From Trileptium ribeirensis (Eukaryota > Nematoda > Enoplea > Enoplida > Thoracostomopsidae), in NCBI GenBank assembly GCA_030248225.1, contig JASANE010003666.1, forward strand, positions 1 through 64,000: DNA of 64,000 nucleotides, read 5' to 3'. A model generated the notes under the pieces. It had not been told where the DNA came from and ran no database searches. It saw only the letters and a program-made list of their open reading frames with translations. This document shows, in pieces, positions 24,284 to 36,010 of the stretch. Positions within the stretch are counted from its first letter, which is position 1, and the number at the start of each line of letters is the position of its first letter. Position numbers and translations under genes: made by a program.

Positions 24284-25177
24284 CTTACCGACTCAGGAGG
24301 GATTGAAGGATCAGTCACCCTAGCCAAGGTTTGAGCGAACCATATGGCCAATATTGCAACCCTCAGCCGATGGAGCCACCCAATGAGCCTTGCATATAAT
24401 GTATTACTAACCCTTCAATATATAAACATAATACGGATGCACCTCAAGCACTTTGGCAGCAGTAATAATTTCCTCTACTCCAGATCAACCCAACTATTTA
24501 CATTTCCAATACCAATACATGACCCAAACAGTTCCAATTTCCAATACATGACCCTGATGATTCCCGAACAAATACAGCACTGCCACAAAATTAAATATTG
24601 CTCGCTCGAGACTCGCTGAAAAAATTTTGTTCAATGAATTAAATTTATTAATTTTAATAGTTTTAAAATCTAGTGCGAGACAGTGATGTATGTACTGTAT
24701 ATATACGTATATTTGAGTTCGGAGATGGAGAAGCGCTAGCTTCGGAATCGAAGAATTCTGACTAGACTCTCAGTAGAATAGAATAGAATTCTGACTAGAA
24801 TTCTCCCTATGGTGAACATGATGGGCGTCCGTTTCTTTTTTCTCTGTAAACAGGACTTCGTTATGTCAACGTAAACCGATATGGACGTGTAAGAACTCAT
24901 ATTTGATTTGATTTGATTTGTTTATTTATCTCAAAGCACAAAGATAAAACAAAAAATATTATGTGCAGAAACGTTTTTCAACGATATATCTATAACAATC
25001 ATCAGTTTCTAATAATAAATAGCAAACAAATAAAACGACGTACGGAATCCCAGTTTTGAAGCTGCAATAAAAACGTAAAATATTAGTCTATAAAGTGCTA
25101 AGAGAAACGCAGGTTGAAGCCATTTTGGCTATTTTAACAACCTGCGTAAATTCATGCATCAATTTATGATTGCAATA

Positions 25178-25519
25178 TCATCTCAGATAAGTACATTTTA
25201 AAAATCGTGAGAAATCTTTGCGACTTATAGCTACTAGAAATTTGCTGTGTGGTAATGATGTTATTTCGTCGGGCAGAGAGTTATATATTGGAACAACACG
25301 TCGAGTGAAGAAGTGTTTTTTCAGATTAGTTCGAAAAGGAGGCAAGGCTAGTTTAGATCGGCCAGGGCCGACTGAGTATGAAAAGAAGATTTCGAAGCGA
25401 AGATCGACAAGCCCATGTATGATGGAGTGAGCTAGTTTTATGTCATTTAAAAGGCGACGGTGTTCAAGAGCCTGTAAATTTAAACTATTAAGTCTATTTA
25501 GATAACTTTCGTTCTGCAT
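25178..25519 (-). pseudogene. LINE ORF2 C-terminal segment
   Basis: Continues the LINE after two frame changes. It contains LNLQALEHRRLLNDIKLAHS, then FFTRRVVPIYNSLPDEITSLP. This is the region after the RT domain of CR1/Jockey-type ORF2 proteins, with the RR-x-x-x-D and R-V-x-x-(W/Y)N-x-LP patterns. It has no promoter of its own. Confidence 0.85.
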
Positions 25520-25556
25520 GGTCGGGAGATTTCGGGAGAAATATTTTGAACGCGTT

Positions 25557-27158
25557 CTACTTTATCAATAAGGTGAATTTGGTAAGGGTTCCAAACAGGA
25601 GAAGCATATTCGAGGATTGGTCTAACGTAAGTTTTATAGAGTTTACAGAGGACACGAGGATTTTTGTACTAAAAGTTCGTAGAATATGACCACTAACTTT
25701 GTAAGCTTTCAAACAAATTACGTCAATGTGCTTGGTAGGGTTTAAGTTCTGAGTAATCCATACGCCTAGGTCTTTAATTTCATTTTGTTGTTGCATGTCA
25801 GCACCATTTACTGTGAAGGATATGTGGCGTGGAATACTAGCAACTACAAGTAATGCAGATTTGGATACGGAAAATTGGAGTTGATTTTGAATCCCCCATA
25901 GGGCAATAGCGTTTATGTCGCGTTGCATATTAGTGATGTCAATGAGGTCATTAATTTTCATATAGAGCTTCGTATCATCAACAAATATTTTTATTTCGGC
26001 TGTACGTATGACATGAACCAAGTCATTTATATAGACTAGAAAAAGAAGTGGACCGAGAACTGAGCCTTGGGGTATGCCACTAGTTACAGCCGAGAATTCA
26101 GAACATTTATTGTCGATTTTCACAGTTTGACGTCTTTGAAGATATGCAGTAAACCATGTAATTAAAGTTTGGCTAACACCATACGAACGGAGCTTAATAA
26201 GTAATCTGCGATGCGAGATAGTATCAAAAGCTTTCGCTATGTCTAAATATACAATTGCGGCACAATTATTAGGATGGCTATCAACAATTGAGACCCAACT
26301 GTTAAAACACTCGATTAATTGAGTCACCGTTGATCTTTTGGCCAAGGCACCATGTTGGTGGACCGAAATTATATTGTTTGTTTGTAAGTGGTTCATGAGT
26401 CGGGACCTAATAATGTGTTCTAGGGGCTGAACAAATGGGCTAATAATGCTAATTGGTCGGTAAGACAATGGATCGGATCTAGATCCACGACCCTTATAAA
26501 TTGGTGTAACAATCGCCGTTCGCCAGTCTAATGGTATTTTTCCCGTGGAAAGACTAACATTGTACAAGATGGATAGAAGAGGAGCTAAAGACTGAGCTAT
26601 GTTTTTCACGAAAAATGTCGGATACCCTTCCGGTCCTCGTGAAAGTTTGTTTTTCAACTTTCGCATGCTCTGGTGAACTTGTTGAGGTAGTATCCAATCA
26701 TCAGTGAACGGTAATGTGTCTAACTGAGGCATATTATACTCTTCGTTGTCGTCGCAAATAAAAACACGTGCAAAAGCTGCAGAAAACCTTTGAGCGACAA
26801 CATAAGGATCACTTATTAATATTCCATTTTCCGAGAGAACATGAGAATTAGTGTTACATTTTAAGCGTGAATTTATGTAGCGCCAGAATTTAGATGGATT
26901 TGAATTTTCGGTTATAGAATTTTCGAATTTGGCGACATCCTCCTTAAGCGAAATTTGAAATTTTTGTGAAGCCTCGCGAAAAAGCGTTTTTGTAACAACA
27001 CTTTTTGACCTAATATATGACCGCCACGTTTTTGTTTTTAGGCGACGAAGACACCGTGATTGATATGATAACTTGTAGCGTGACTTTTTGGTGTATGAGT
27101 TTACATACTTAGTCGGAACATAAGCACTAGCCGCAAGATTGATTATAGACAAGACCAA
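25557..27158 (-). pseudogene. LINE reverse transcriptase segment
   Basis: An uninterrupted 533-codon frame covering the RT domain of ORF2, which copies the element's RNA into DNA at the nicked target. Motifs in order: DWRTAIVTPIYKG and SYRPISIISP (fingers), QHGALAKRSTVTQL, YLDIAKAFDTISH (catalytic aspartate), GIPQGSVLGPLLF, IKIFVDDTKLY (catalytic pair) and IKDLGVWI. The catalytic box is FVDD where relatives usually have FADD. The start is arbitrary, because upstream coding lies in another frame. The tail from about 25650 is out of frame; the true continuation LYKTYVRPILEYASPVW is read in a different phase. Confidence 0.92.
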
Positions 27159-27291
27159 AGATAATCGATATCAAGTGAATCGGCAAAAAGTAGATTCCAG
27201 TCGGTGGAGTCAATGAATGATTCTATAGAAGAATAGTTTGCATGACGAAAATTTGTCAGTTTTTTCACATATGATCAAGGACTAGTTGCAA

Positions 27292-27966
27292 TTACAGAGA
27301 AAGCAACCATATTGTGATCACTAAGAGAAAAAGGTTCAAGCACTTTAATGTTAGACACTGTACACTTCTATTAACAAATATGATATCAATGCAATTTTCG
27401 CCTCGTGTAGGTTCAGTTACTAACTGCTGTAAGTTATGCTCAGCTGAAAATTCGAGTATTTGTTCACAACAGGTGTTAGGACGAGATAAATAACTTTGCC
27501 AGTCAATATGAGGAGCATTTAAATCGCCTAGTATCATTACCTTGGCAGTAACGTAATTTGATAATTTGTTAAGCAATTCCGAGGTATGGGAGGACCTACA
27601 GTTAGGAGGTCGGTAAATTAATATAATTCTTAGCAGTTCTGAGTCAAGTTTCACGTCAATGATAATAAACTCACAACTTTGAAAAGATTCACTGTGTATT
27701 TCTTTTGCGGGATAAGCTTTATGTACAAAACATGCAACACCACCTCCGCGATTAATACACCTATTCGAAACAAAAACATTATAACGGTTAACATCAAAAG
27801 CTGCCATATTGGAATTATCAGAAAGCCAAGTTTCGGTAACAAAAATTAGGTTATAATTAGATCCATTTACAATATTTGCATTGAATTCTAAAATTTTGTT
27901 ACACAAACTACGTGCGTTAAACAAAAGACAAGGGACCGACTGAAAACCCCTACTGGACTCACTCAT
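27292..27966 (-). pseudogene. LINE apurinic-like endonuclease segment
   Basis: The N-terminal endonuclease of ORF2, which nicks the target. It starts at an ATG (27966) and shows NARSLCNK, LIFVTETWL (catalytic glutamate), RGGGVACFV, IYRPPN, VMILGDLNAPHIDW and PTRGENCIDIIFVN. The frame is lost near 27350. The missing SDHN box follows in the next frame as LSDHNMVAF, so a single frameshift explains the break. A stop follows just after it. Confidence 0.9.
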
Positions 27967-29462
27967 GACGCGTTTGCGTTTGCGACTGAAAACTACAATA
28001 CTCTAGATGTGTCTTCTGGGGGTTTTATTCCGATTCGACCCACACACGTCCCACCACAGAGGGTCAAAGGGGATAGCCAGGGGTACATGGCTAAAATGGG
28101 CCATTTTTTGGGTAATTTTTGCTCATAACTCGGCAACCCTTGAGCCGACTTGAATCATTGTAACATCGAAATATGTGTCCTAGGAAGCTTTATATATGGG
28201 TATATAAATTGTTTTGGTGGGGTCCCTATGGGGCATGGGGGATTTTAGCAAATGGGCAAATTACCAAAATTTTGGTCAAACTTTGTCGAGGTGTAGCTAT
28301 GTAACCACTCAAGCTATTCGAACAAAATTTGGTGTATGGATAGAGCTGCTGGGGAGCTACCTGTAATGTGTCAACAGATTTGATGTAGGACCCCTGGGTC
28401 AATTGGTATTTGAGGCCAAAGTTGGGCCGGACGCCATATCTAGTCATCCGTGACATTACCACTTCTAACGGTATATCAATAGATTTGTGGCTCAAAATAA
28501 GTTCATATGGGTTTTCGTGAGTGCTGTTTTCAAATCGTCACTGTATTTAGACGTATCTTTTCGTGTACAGGTAGTCATATCAATGGGTGAGACAAGGCGA
28601 GTAGTGCGAAATTGACGAGTGTCATGCGGTCTGTAGCAAATTCTGTTTATATTTTCTGTGCTACTGTGCTTTTGTTATGAGTCTTATATTTACATATATT
28701 ACATAGATATGTTGTTCACGAATCGTAGACAGCTCTGAGGTAGAGTTAACCTTCGTAGAGTGCCTATTAGATATCTGACTATCAGTTTTGCTGCACCTAT
28801 ACCTTATTGAACAGCAGATTGATAAATATTTTTTGGTGAATTACATCTTTGGTTCGTAATAAGAATATATTTTTATTGAGTTGTTCCACTGTATTTTAAC
28901 GTTACAGTTTCTCATTTCTCCGAATTCATACACTTGGTATGTCGCCAAGATCCTAGTACAATATGTGGATGAAAAAAGCGAAGATTTTGAGAAAACTCAG
29001 CCAAACATTAATTAAGAAATTCCCAAAAATTTACGAACATAATAATTGTAGCATCCAAATTGTGGTTTAAAACACTCATTTCTCATAACCCCAACGACAT
29101 GAAAAACGTTTAGTCCACAATCTGTGAAAACGTATCGTATGGAACTCCCATGAAGGGACCCTGCCATAAATAGACAGTGCGCAATGGCACGAAATCCAAA
29201 TTTCCTCTCCTGTAGAAATACTTCAACTATATCATTGAACGACACAAGTTGTAGCGCGTTAAATAATGTCGAAATTTAGAACTTTATCCACAACTACCCT
29301 AGTTTTAGTTTCTATTCACAGGAATTTAAGACTGCCTTAGATACTGTTATTTGGTTACCCACAGGGACGCACAAGTTCAGCCTTCATTCACCTTATTACT
29401 TTTAGCGTCCGTCAGATAGCCAAAAATTAAACATCACATAAGAAATCAGCGAGTAACAACAA

Positions 29463-29548
29463 GGGTGTGGCCAACGGGGTCTAGACCCCCTTAATTGCGG
29501 TCGTCGGGTGTGGCCAACGGGGTCTAGACCCCCTTAATTGCGGTCGTC
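29463..29548. repeat. perfect 43-bp tandem duplication
   Basis: Two identical 43-bp units, each with the palindrome ggggtctagacccc. The copies show no differences, so the event is very recent or an assembly effect. Confidence 0.96.
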
Positions 29549-30213
29549 CTAATTTTTTAATCATTATGTTGTAATCTGAAGGCAAGGAACTACTTGCCCA
29601 AAAAATTCGTCCAATTTATATGTACAAAAATATATATATAATGAAATTTTCTACAATTTTCTGTCGACGGAATAGTTATTGATTATTTTGGTTACAAGGT
29701 AACTGTGAATACACGACATAACAAATTTTGTTGGACCCCGTTTTTGGCCGACATCAGTGGGACTGAAACTTGCGTCCCCATTAAGAAATCCTAGGTACAG
29801 CCATGGTTCGAAACCCAGTTTAAACCGACCATTTTCAGCAACAGAACTGTAGCACCGTTACGCCGTTACTGTGCTAACTATATGTTGATCATCTTGGGTC
29901 AAACAAAACTTATTACAATGTTTAGTTTCGCAGCGCCTTGCGCCGAAATCAAATGCATTTTTTTCTGAAGCTATTTTTACTCTAGAAGCAATAATGTTTA
30001 GGAATCAACAAAGTTAAGTTTTCCAAATAGCTTGCCTCAAATTATTATCGCATGCAACGATATCTTGGAATATGCCTCCAAATTTAAACCCCTGAGCTTT
30101 CGTTCATCCTCGCTCAAACAGTTCAAACGCTTGCATAGAATGAGAGACACAGGCTGGTTTAGAATGAGCAGAACGCTACGTAGCTGTACGAAAAAACTCA
30201 AATCGAAACCAAC

Positions 30214-30679
30214 CTTTGCTTTTCCCCGAGTCCCATCGTATTGCCAGCTCTTGTAGGCCACAACATCGTTTAAGAGTCCAATGCAATTTTCGTTCGTACG
30301 GCCATTGTCCATTTTTACAACTCGAAGAGATCGGGCATAGTTTTGTCCCCAATTGTAGATGTGCACCATCGGACTCACATATAATTCGCCTCATTTTACA
30401 TTTCGCCCCGCTGTTCAAACTTATTCCACAGAGTCTACTGGAGAAACCATTATCTTTTCCTTGATCCTCAGAAAATCGCTCGGGATCACGGGATAAAATT
30501 GGCGTATCCTCAGGTAGTGGTGGAAATGATAAGCGTTTAATCTTCCTCCATTGAAACTGCGATACCTTTCGCCATTGCTTAGAAACAAGATCAGCCGAAC
30601 ACAGGGACCATGGATCCAAATAGGCAAATATTTCGAAAAGATCACTGTCCGACAATTGCGGACATAAATCCGTTATCAT
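30214..30679 (-). CDS. F-box/LRR protein, exon 1 (F-box)
   Basis: Encodes the first 155 residues of the 648-residue F-box/LRR protein, from a true ATG at 30679. The F-box spans about residues 8-50: LSDSDLFEIFAYLDPWSL, then SADLVSKQWRKV and FQWRKI, with the hydrophobic positions that bind SKP1. The first LRR-like strand, CCGLQELAI, comes near the end. The open frame runs on to 30176, but a donor (gcaaag|gttggt) at 30213 leaves one base that joins exon 2 at 22293 in frame. Read-through would end 13 codons later without LRRs. Overlapping frames at 30037-30378 are shadows. A tandem repeat sits about 160 bp upstream of the ATG. Confidence 0.85.
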
Positions 30680-30841
30680 TTTAAATTTAAAATATATATT
30701 TATGGCTTAATATTTACGCATACGTTAGGTGTATAATCACTAATTACCTAAAATATATTATGTTTAATATTTCCTAAAATGAGCGGTATAATTACGTGTA
30801 TTTCAAAACCTGTACATCAATCAAAGGAATCGTGTGTCAGA

Positions 30842-31205
30842 CTACTTTTAGCATTACTCTTCTACCGACGATAAAAATGCAACAGTCTTTCAGAAAAGTT
30901 GTCATCAAGCTTGTCAATTGGAAAACACATCGATAGGGAATAAAATAGCCTGTGTATTTTTCTACTTTTAGCATTACTCTGCAACCGACGATAAAAATGC
31001 AACAGTCTTTCAGAAACGTTGTCATCAAGCTTGTCAATTGGAAGGACACATCGATAGGGAATAAAATAGCCTGTGTATTTTTCTACTTTTAGCATTACTC
31101 TTCAACCGACGATAAAAATGCAACAGTCTTTCAGAAACGTTGTCATCAAGCTTGTCAATTAGAAGGACACATCGATAGGGAATAAAATAGCCTGTGTATT
31201 TTTCT
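30842..31205. repeat. 120-121-bp tandem repeat, three copies
   Basis: Units start at 30842, 30962 and 31083 with ctacttttagcattactct. They share aaccgacgataaaaatgc, cagtctttcagaaa and acatcgatagggaataaaat. The copies are over 95% identical by eye. The array begins 163 bp upstream of the F-box/LRR start codon, in the likely promoter or 5' UTR. Confidence 0.96.
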
Positions 31206-32209
31206 AAAGACTATTTGTCACAGCAGCTATCCAGATTACGTTCTGTTACCAATTACCACACAGAACAAATTTCAACATCATAATTATTGATACGCGGTAT
31301 GTTTATCAAAATCCACGCTATTACTTGGAACATGTGCAAGGAGACCTCGAGTTCTACAAGATAGGCTACAAACGTCTGAAACGAAAATCACATCCATGTA
31401 CTTAATACGGATTGACTAGCGCTGATCTTCGTTTGCTGCGTTTAAGACAAAATTGAATGAGAATTATACATTACTTGCCTCCATTAGACCAAAACCTTGT
31501 GGAACTCGCCCAAAATCGCAGAGAATTTGGTGGTTTGATAAATGATGTATGTGTTAGTCAGTGACTGTTCAACGGCGAATGCCATATGCTACTGCCTCCC
31601 GTTGGTCTTAAGAAAAGGGACAGAAAACTATCTCACTGCTCAACAATGCAAACACGCAACTGCGTAAGACTAATCACACAAATTTCTCTATTCTGTGCCG
31701 GTTTGTACGTTAATTGAAACGATATCACACAAATTCTGGTGCCACTTTCACTTACTATAGTTGCTTTTAGGTCTACAGTCATGCTCAGAAATAAAAGCAT
31801 ATTTTTCGAGTTGCTCACGAAAGGTTCGCGAAAAATTTACAGCCGTTTAATTCCTATTTCCGAATTGTTCGCGAAAAGTTTACCCATGCTATATTTTATA
31901 AGAGCTCCGCTTTTGTATATATAACATGCACGCATTAAACCAAGTTTCTTCTCCATTAGCCAACAAGCTGTGGTGGAAACACGTAACCCTCTCCTGCACG
32001 GTAGAGCAAATCGCTCATGGGCACAGTGCTCGTCAGTGGTGCGGGGATTACCCACGTCAACCAACTTTAGAAATTGAATTATTAACAGTTACAATTAGAA
32101 CTATATCTTCAAAAATGGAACCAAGATTTAATACTGCGCTGTGGGATGCTCCGTTTTTCATTTCCCAGCCAATATTATAATATATATTGCGCTAGACCCA
32201 TATTATAAT
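31206..32209. other. no gene recognised
   Basis: Open stretches without an ATG or known motif occur, notably 31208-31405 (plus, 65 codons, includes IIIIDTRYVYQNPRYYLEHV) and 31926-32180 (plus). Neither can be tied to a family or a second exon. The first could be a terminal exon, but this is unproven. Confidence 0.35.
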
Positions 32210-32654
32210 CAGGGAATAACCGGAACCAAAATTTACCGGAACCGGAACCAGCAACCGGAACCGTCCATTTAAACCGGATCCGGAACCTGGTCTTCGAAAT
32301 TTATATAGTAAAAGATATGATGGAAGAAATGAAGGTATAGTGGATTTAAAATGCATTAAAAATAACTTTTACATTAAACTTAATGTTTTGCGATGGTATT
32401 ATTGCCTTGCTGAAACTTTAAAGAGACTGAGGAAGCTAATAATGTTTATTTATCGATCAAATATGTCGATTTTTGGACACCCAGAGCAAAACTGCCTTCC
32501 ACTATACACCATTGCATATACTGCGTCAAATCGAATATGCTTACAAAGTTTGGAGCGTAGAAAACACACTTTCGCTCTGTCTCCAGTCGCCTCCCTTTAC
32601 TACATATACGTTTGTTGCATGTTCTTCTGTAGGAAACTTAAAATTATTGGCTTG
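32210..32654 (+). mobile_element. hAT-like non-autonomous transposon, copy B (cut by palindrome edge)
   Basis: Starts cagggaataaccggaacc at 32210 and follows copy A closely for about 440 bp (ttacattaaacttaatgt, ctgtctccagtcgcctccc). It stops after aaattattggctt, exactly where the palindrome's left arm begins. The 3' half is absent. Confidence 0.8.
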
Positions 32655-32746
32655 AAGCGAAATAGGGTGATTTGCGAACAATATTACTGATTCGAAAGGC
32701 GGGTTCCTCACTTACATTTGATTACATTGTGTATGTAAATTTTGAA

Positions 32747-34433
32747 TTATGCAGTGTGCAGCGGATCCAGCTGAGTGCCATCCTTGGCAATGACTTTGTT
32801 CCTGGGTGACAGTACGTACACTATATTCCACAACAATTCAACCGGATGACTCTTTTCATCCACACGTCGGGCATACTCCGCGGTAATGTACGCCACCAAT
32901 TTTTCCATAGAAATATCAAACAATTCGTCATTTGATTTTCTACTCCAACTCCTGTATATTCCCTGCTTTTTTCAACATGCTTTCGGTGACCAACAGGTTC
33001 CAAGCGAAATAGGGTGACTTTCGAACAATATTACTGATTGAAAGGCAGGTTCCTCACTTGCGTTTGATTACATTGCAGGGTGTCGATTTCGACACTTCCA
33101 TAAGTCTAGGTAAACACGTTCGAAATTCTTTATATATCGTATACAAATAAAAAATACTGCTGATTGCAGCAAACATAATACAAATCTGATTGCAGCAAAC
33201 ATAATACAAATATATAATTGTCTAGAAGTATGAAAAATATATTTATCAGTGAGACAGGCTAACATATATAGAATTTTGTTTTGTGTTGCTTTCTATACTC
33301 GCCCTCGTTCTAGTGTTAAGGTGTGAATGAATACAAAACCACTAATCGTTGCTTTTGCACCGTGCTCACCGAAATCGGATGCTGTGAGCTTGTTGTTTGC
33401 GCACAACTCTTGCTCGTAGAAAAATAAACTTCTATTATGAAACTTTATATTTTGGTTTTGTTCACTCCCTGCTCGCTCCGTTGTAAAGTGACAGTCAATT
33501 GAGGAGATTACTGTAAATATCTTTATCATTAGGGTACTGTGGTACCAACATTTGGTTTGCAATCACACGTCGGAATGCGTAGTCTATGTATGCCCAGTTC
33601 TGGCTGTTGCAATTCAATATCAGAAATACAAAAATCAGTGATTTCTGAGCAATTTCGAAACTCTGATTGATGAAACATTTTCATTCAAATATAAACTGCA
33701 TTACGTTGAAACATCGTAATAGTGTACAGCACAAGAATCGATTGACTATTTCAACTAAAGTCACGGCCAAAACTAAGTGCATAAAAAACGAACGCGAACG
33801 AACGTAACCGCAAACGTATGTTCCAACGTTCTACAAACGAATGTAAAGGTAAACAAAATTTATTGAATTTTCAGAATCCTACCTTTTGCGTTTGAATGCA
33901 AACGCAAACGAAAAAATGAAATCTTCGTTTATAAGAGAACTTTGCGCTCGTTTTTTGTGGACTCATTTCTGTCCGTAACTGCGCCAATGGTGTAACTGAT
34001 GTTGGGAAAATGTATTCGGACTCAAGCGCTTTTGGCTCAAACCAACTTTTTTGGCCACAACTTACCGTTAAAATAGTCGGAAGCATCCGTGATCAAACAT
34101 TGGTTACTCCCATCTCTGCTATACACACTATCTCGTTTAGCGATACCCATTGCTCTTGCTTTGGATTCGCTTTCCGCTGGACTTGTTAACTCATGTGATC
34201 GACTAGAAGACGACAGGAGTTGCGGATCTGCGATCACGTCCAACCATTCACCGTTGTAGGACTGAAACCGCTGAGCGATAACGTTATCTTTTGCTTCCGT
34301 ACATTCCCTGAAATTTGTTTAGAGATCCGAGTCGAACGATCTGTTTATTTCCCAACAACGCAAAGAATAAAGAGTGTGAATTATCAAACCTTTCGGAAAA
34401 TAGCTTATGACTTAGTGCATCTGCCGCTGTCAT
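32747..34433 (-). pseudogene. orphan three-exon gene, left-arm copy (frameshifted)
   Basis: Mirror of the right-arm copy at 56743-59249. Exon 1 is 34066-34433 (ATG at 34433; 368 bp, one base longer than its partner). Exon 2 is 33370-33510 (141 bp, open). The exon 3 relic is 32747-32999. Donors cg|gtaagt and tcg|gtgagc and the acceptor atatttacag are all kept. Codon 34 is CGA (Arg), so the stop found in the right arm is absent. An extra G in cagggaatg (near 34307) shifts exon 1 out of frame. The exon 3 relic has lost its acceptor AG (cttgg) and carries a 2-bp net insertion. Product unknown; no domain recognised. Confidence 0.6.
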
Positions 34434-34499
34434 TTGTTTCCAGCCTTATTCCCGTTCATAAACGATAGAGCCTTAAGAAACGTCATTTTCAGAATGTTG

Positions 34500-36010
34500 T
34501 TTAGTTATCCGGTGTCCAATGGCCTACTAACGTGGTGGGAGATTTGAACTTTCCTAATAACGATTGGAGTAATCATGCATTTCCTTCGACAGCAGAATAC
34601 GAATGACTTTCAAACTGCCTATATCAGTAAAAATTCTAACAACTTGTCACATTTTCCTACACGCGAAAACAATATACTTGACTTGAATATTCTTACAAAC
34701 TGACTTCCAAAGGTTTTTGAAATCGAGGATTCGCTAACGTTTTTCATCGTCAATATTGCAGCAGAATTTTGCATTTCAGGAAGTGCAAGTCGCACGGTAG
34801 AGGCTATTGCAAAAGTTGATTATAGCAAAGTAGACCAACTTTATGGTCTATAAAATGGAATGTGTTTATATAGTATGTTTTCTGTAATTGAGAAATGGTT
34901 TGCTTTTCATATTTCTATGTTTCGTATTCAACATTTTCGTCCCAAAATAACTTCCGTAAGGGGAAATGAATTATAATATTACTCGCCTCATTAAAAAGTT
35001 AAGCGAAACTATGGCGAATAATAAAGGTCACTAAAAATTTCGCCGAGTATATTATGTGGCAGCTTACAGCTTTCTAAAATATTGAGCAGCTCCTATCAGA
35101 ATCGTGAAAAACTGTTATTGAAAAAGGCGACGCGAAAATATCAAAATATGTACGTTAATATCAGCTGTTACAAAAAGCTTGGTGTGAGCGATCTGCGCGA
35201 CGAAAAATGGGAAAATTCTCACTGATGACATCAATCTACTGGCAACAGAAACTAACTCGCAATTTCTACAAAGCGAAGCTTTCTGTCTGCAAACTTATTT
35301 CGGATTACATACTTTTAGCCTTCAAATTGTTCATTATGAACTTGGAAATCTCCGCAGTAAATACAGTCACTCACCGAATAAATGCTGTAAGTTTTTCTGG
35401 TAACAAATAAAAGATAGCAGTTTTCACTCCATGACTGCATCTTTGTAGCATAATCCTTAGTATATGGCGTGTGTCCTAACATATGACTATGTTCATCATT
35501 GGATTATATAAAAAGGGTCATTCAGCCTACTAACTTAATTATCGCCCTAATATCAGTGGTCTCCAACTGCTGCAAAGTTATGGAGAAAACTAATTATCAA
35601 TAACGCTTTGATTTATGACATTCAAATACATAATTTCTAAACACTGGCACGGATTTTTGTCGAAGCGTTCTCACACTGCCACATTTTAGAGTCCTAAAAT
35701 GATTGAACATCCCTAATCCCTAATCTGGATTAACAAGTTTTTTCTCAAATCGGTAGTTCAACGGTAAAGGATAAAAGTTCACATTGCCATCCAGTGAAAT
35801 CAGGTGGTATCCCAAGACAGCGGTTCGGAACCCAAATTATAATTGTTGATATTTATAAATGAATATGCTGTTGTGCCGTTTCTATAATTTAACAGAAATA
35901 AATTTTGCAGACGACCTAAAATTATATATTATGTAAAGTTTTCTCCGTGACGACATGAGCAAGCAATATAAGACATGAGCGATGCACTGGATGTTAAGAG
36001 ACATTTTGAA
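34500..36010 (+). mobile_element. decayed CR1-like LINE in left arm (with internal deletion)
   Basis: Remnants in order: endonuclease VVGDLNFPNNDWSNHAFPS near 34530; VDYSKVDQLYG near 34820; a pre-RT segment KKLGVSDLRDE near 35180; YRPISVVSNCCKVMEKL near 35540; a GFLSKRS relic near 35660; and a FADDLKLY box near 35910. All are in mixed frames with stops. After gatgcactgg (about 35988) the RT C-terminal part is missing, while the right arm keeps it. The LINE is head to head with the orphan gene, less than 100 bp away. Confidence 0.8.

Larger units (their letters stand above)
24890..28010 (-). mobile_element. CR1-like non-LTR retrotransposon (LINE), nearly full ORF2, decayed
   Basis: The element runs right to left: endonuclease, reverse transcriptase, conserved C-terminal region, then a 3' tail. 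The tail on its own strand is repeated caaat units (seen as tttgatttgatttgattt near 24905 on the plus strand), typical of LINEs ending in short tandem repeats. The coding region is broken by frameshifts and stops near 27350, 27250, 27160, 25650 and 25530, so the copy cannot act on its own. It lies inside the F-box/LRR intron in the same orientation as the gene. The 5' boundary near 28010 is approximate, and no target duplication was established. Confidence 0.9.
22294..30213 (-). other. intron of the F-box/LRR gene
   Basis: Inferred 7.9-kb intron with donor aaag|gttggt and acceptor ttcttcag. It holds a hAT-like copy (23245-24010), a half foldback element, a LINE in the same orientation as the gene (about 24890-28010) and a perfect 43-bp duplication (29463-29548). 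Unassigned parts are 22334-23244, about 24290-24890 and 28011-29462. The last begins with a G-rich non-coding stretch containing ggggtccctatggggcatgg. Additional small exons cannot be excluded. Confidence 0.6.

Noticed and set aside
31208..31405. 65-codon open frame with a protein-like translation
   Set aside because: No ATG, no recognisable family, no partner exon. Frames of this length are expected by chance here.
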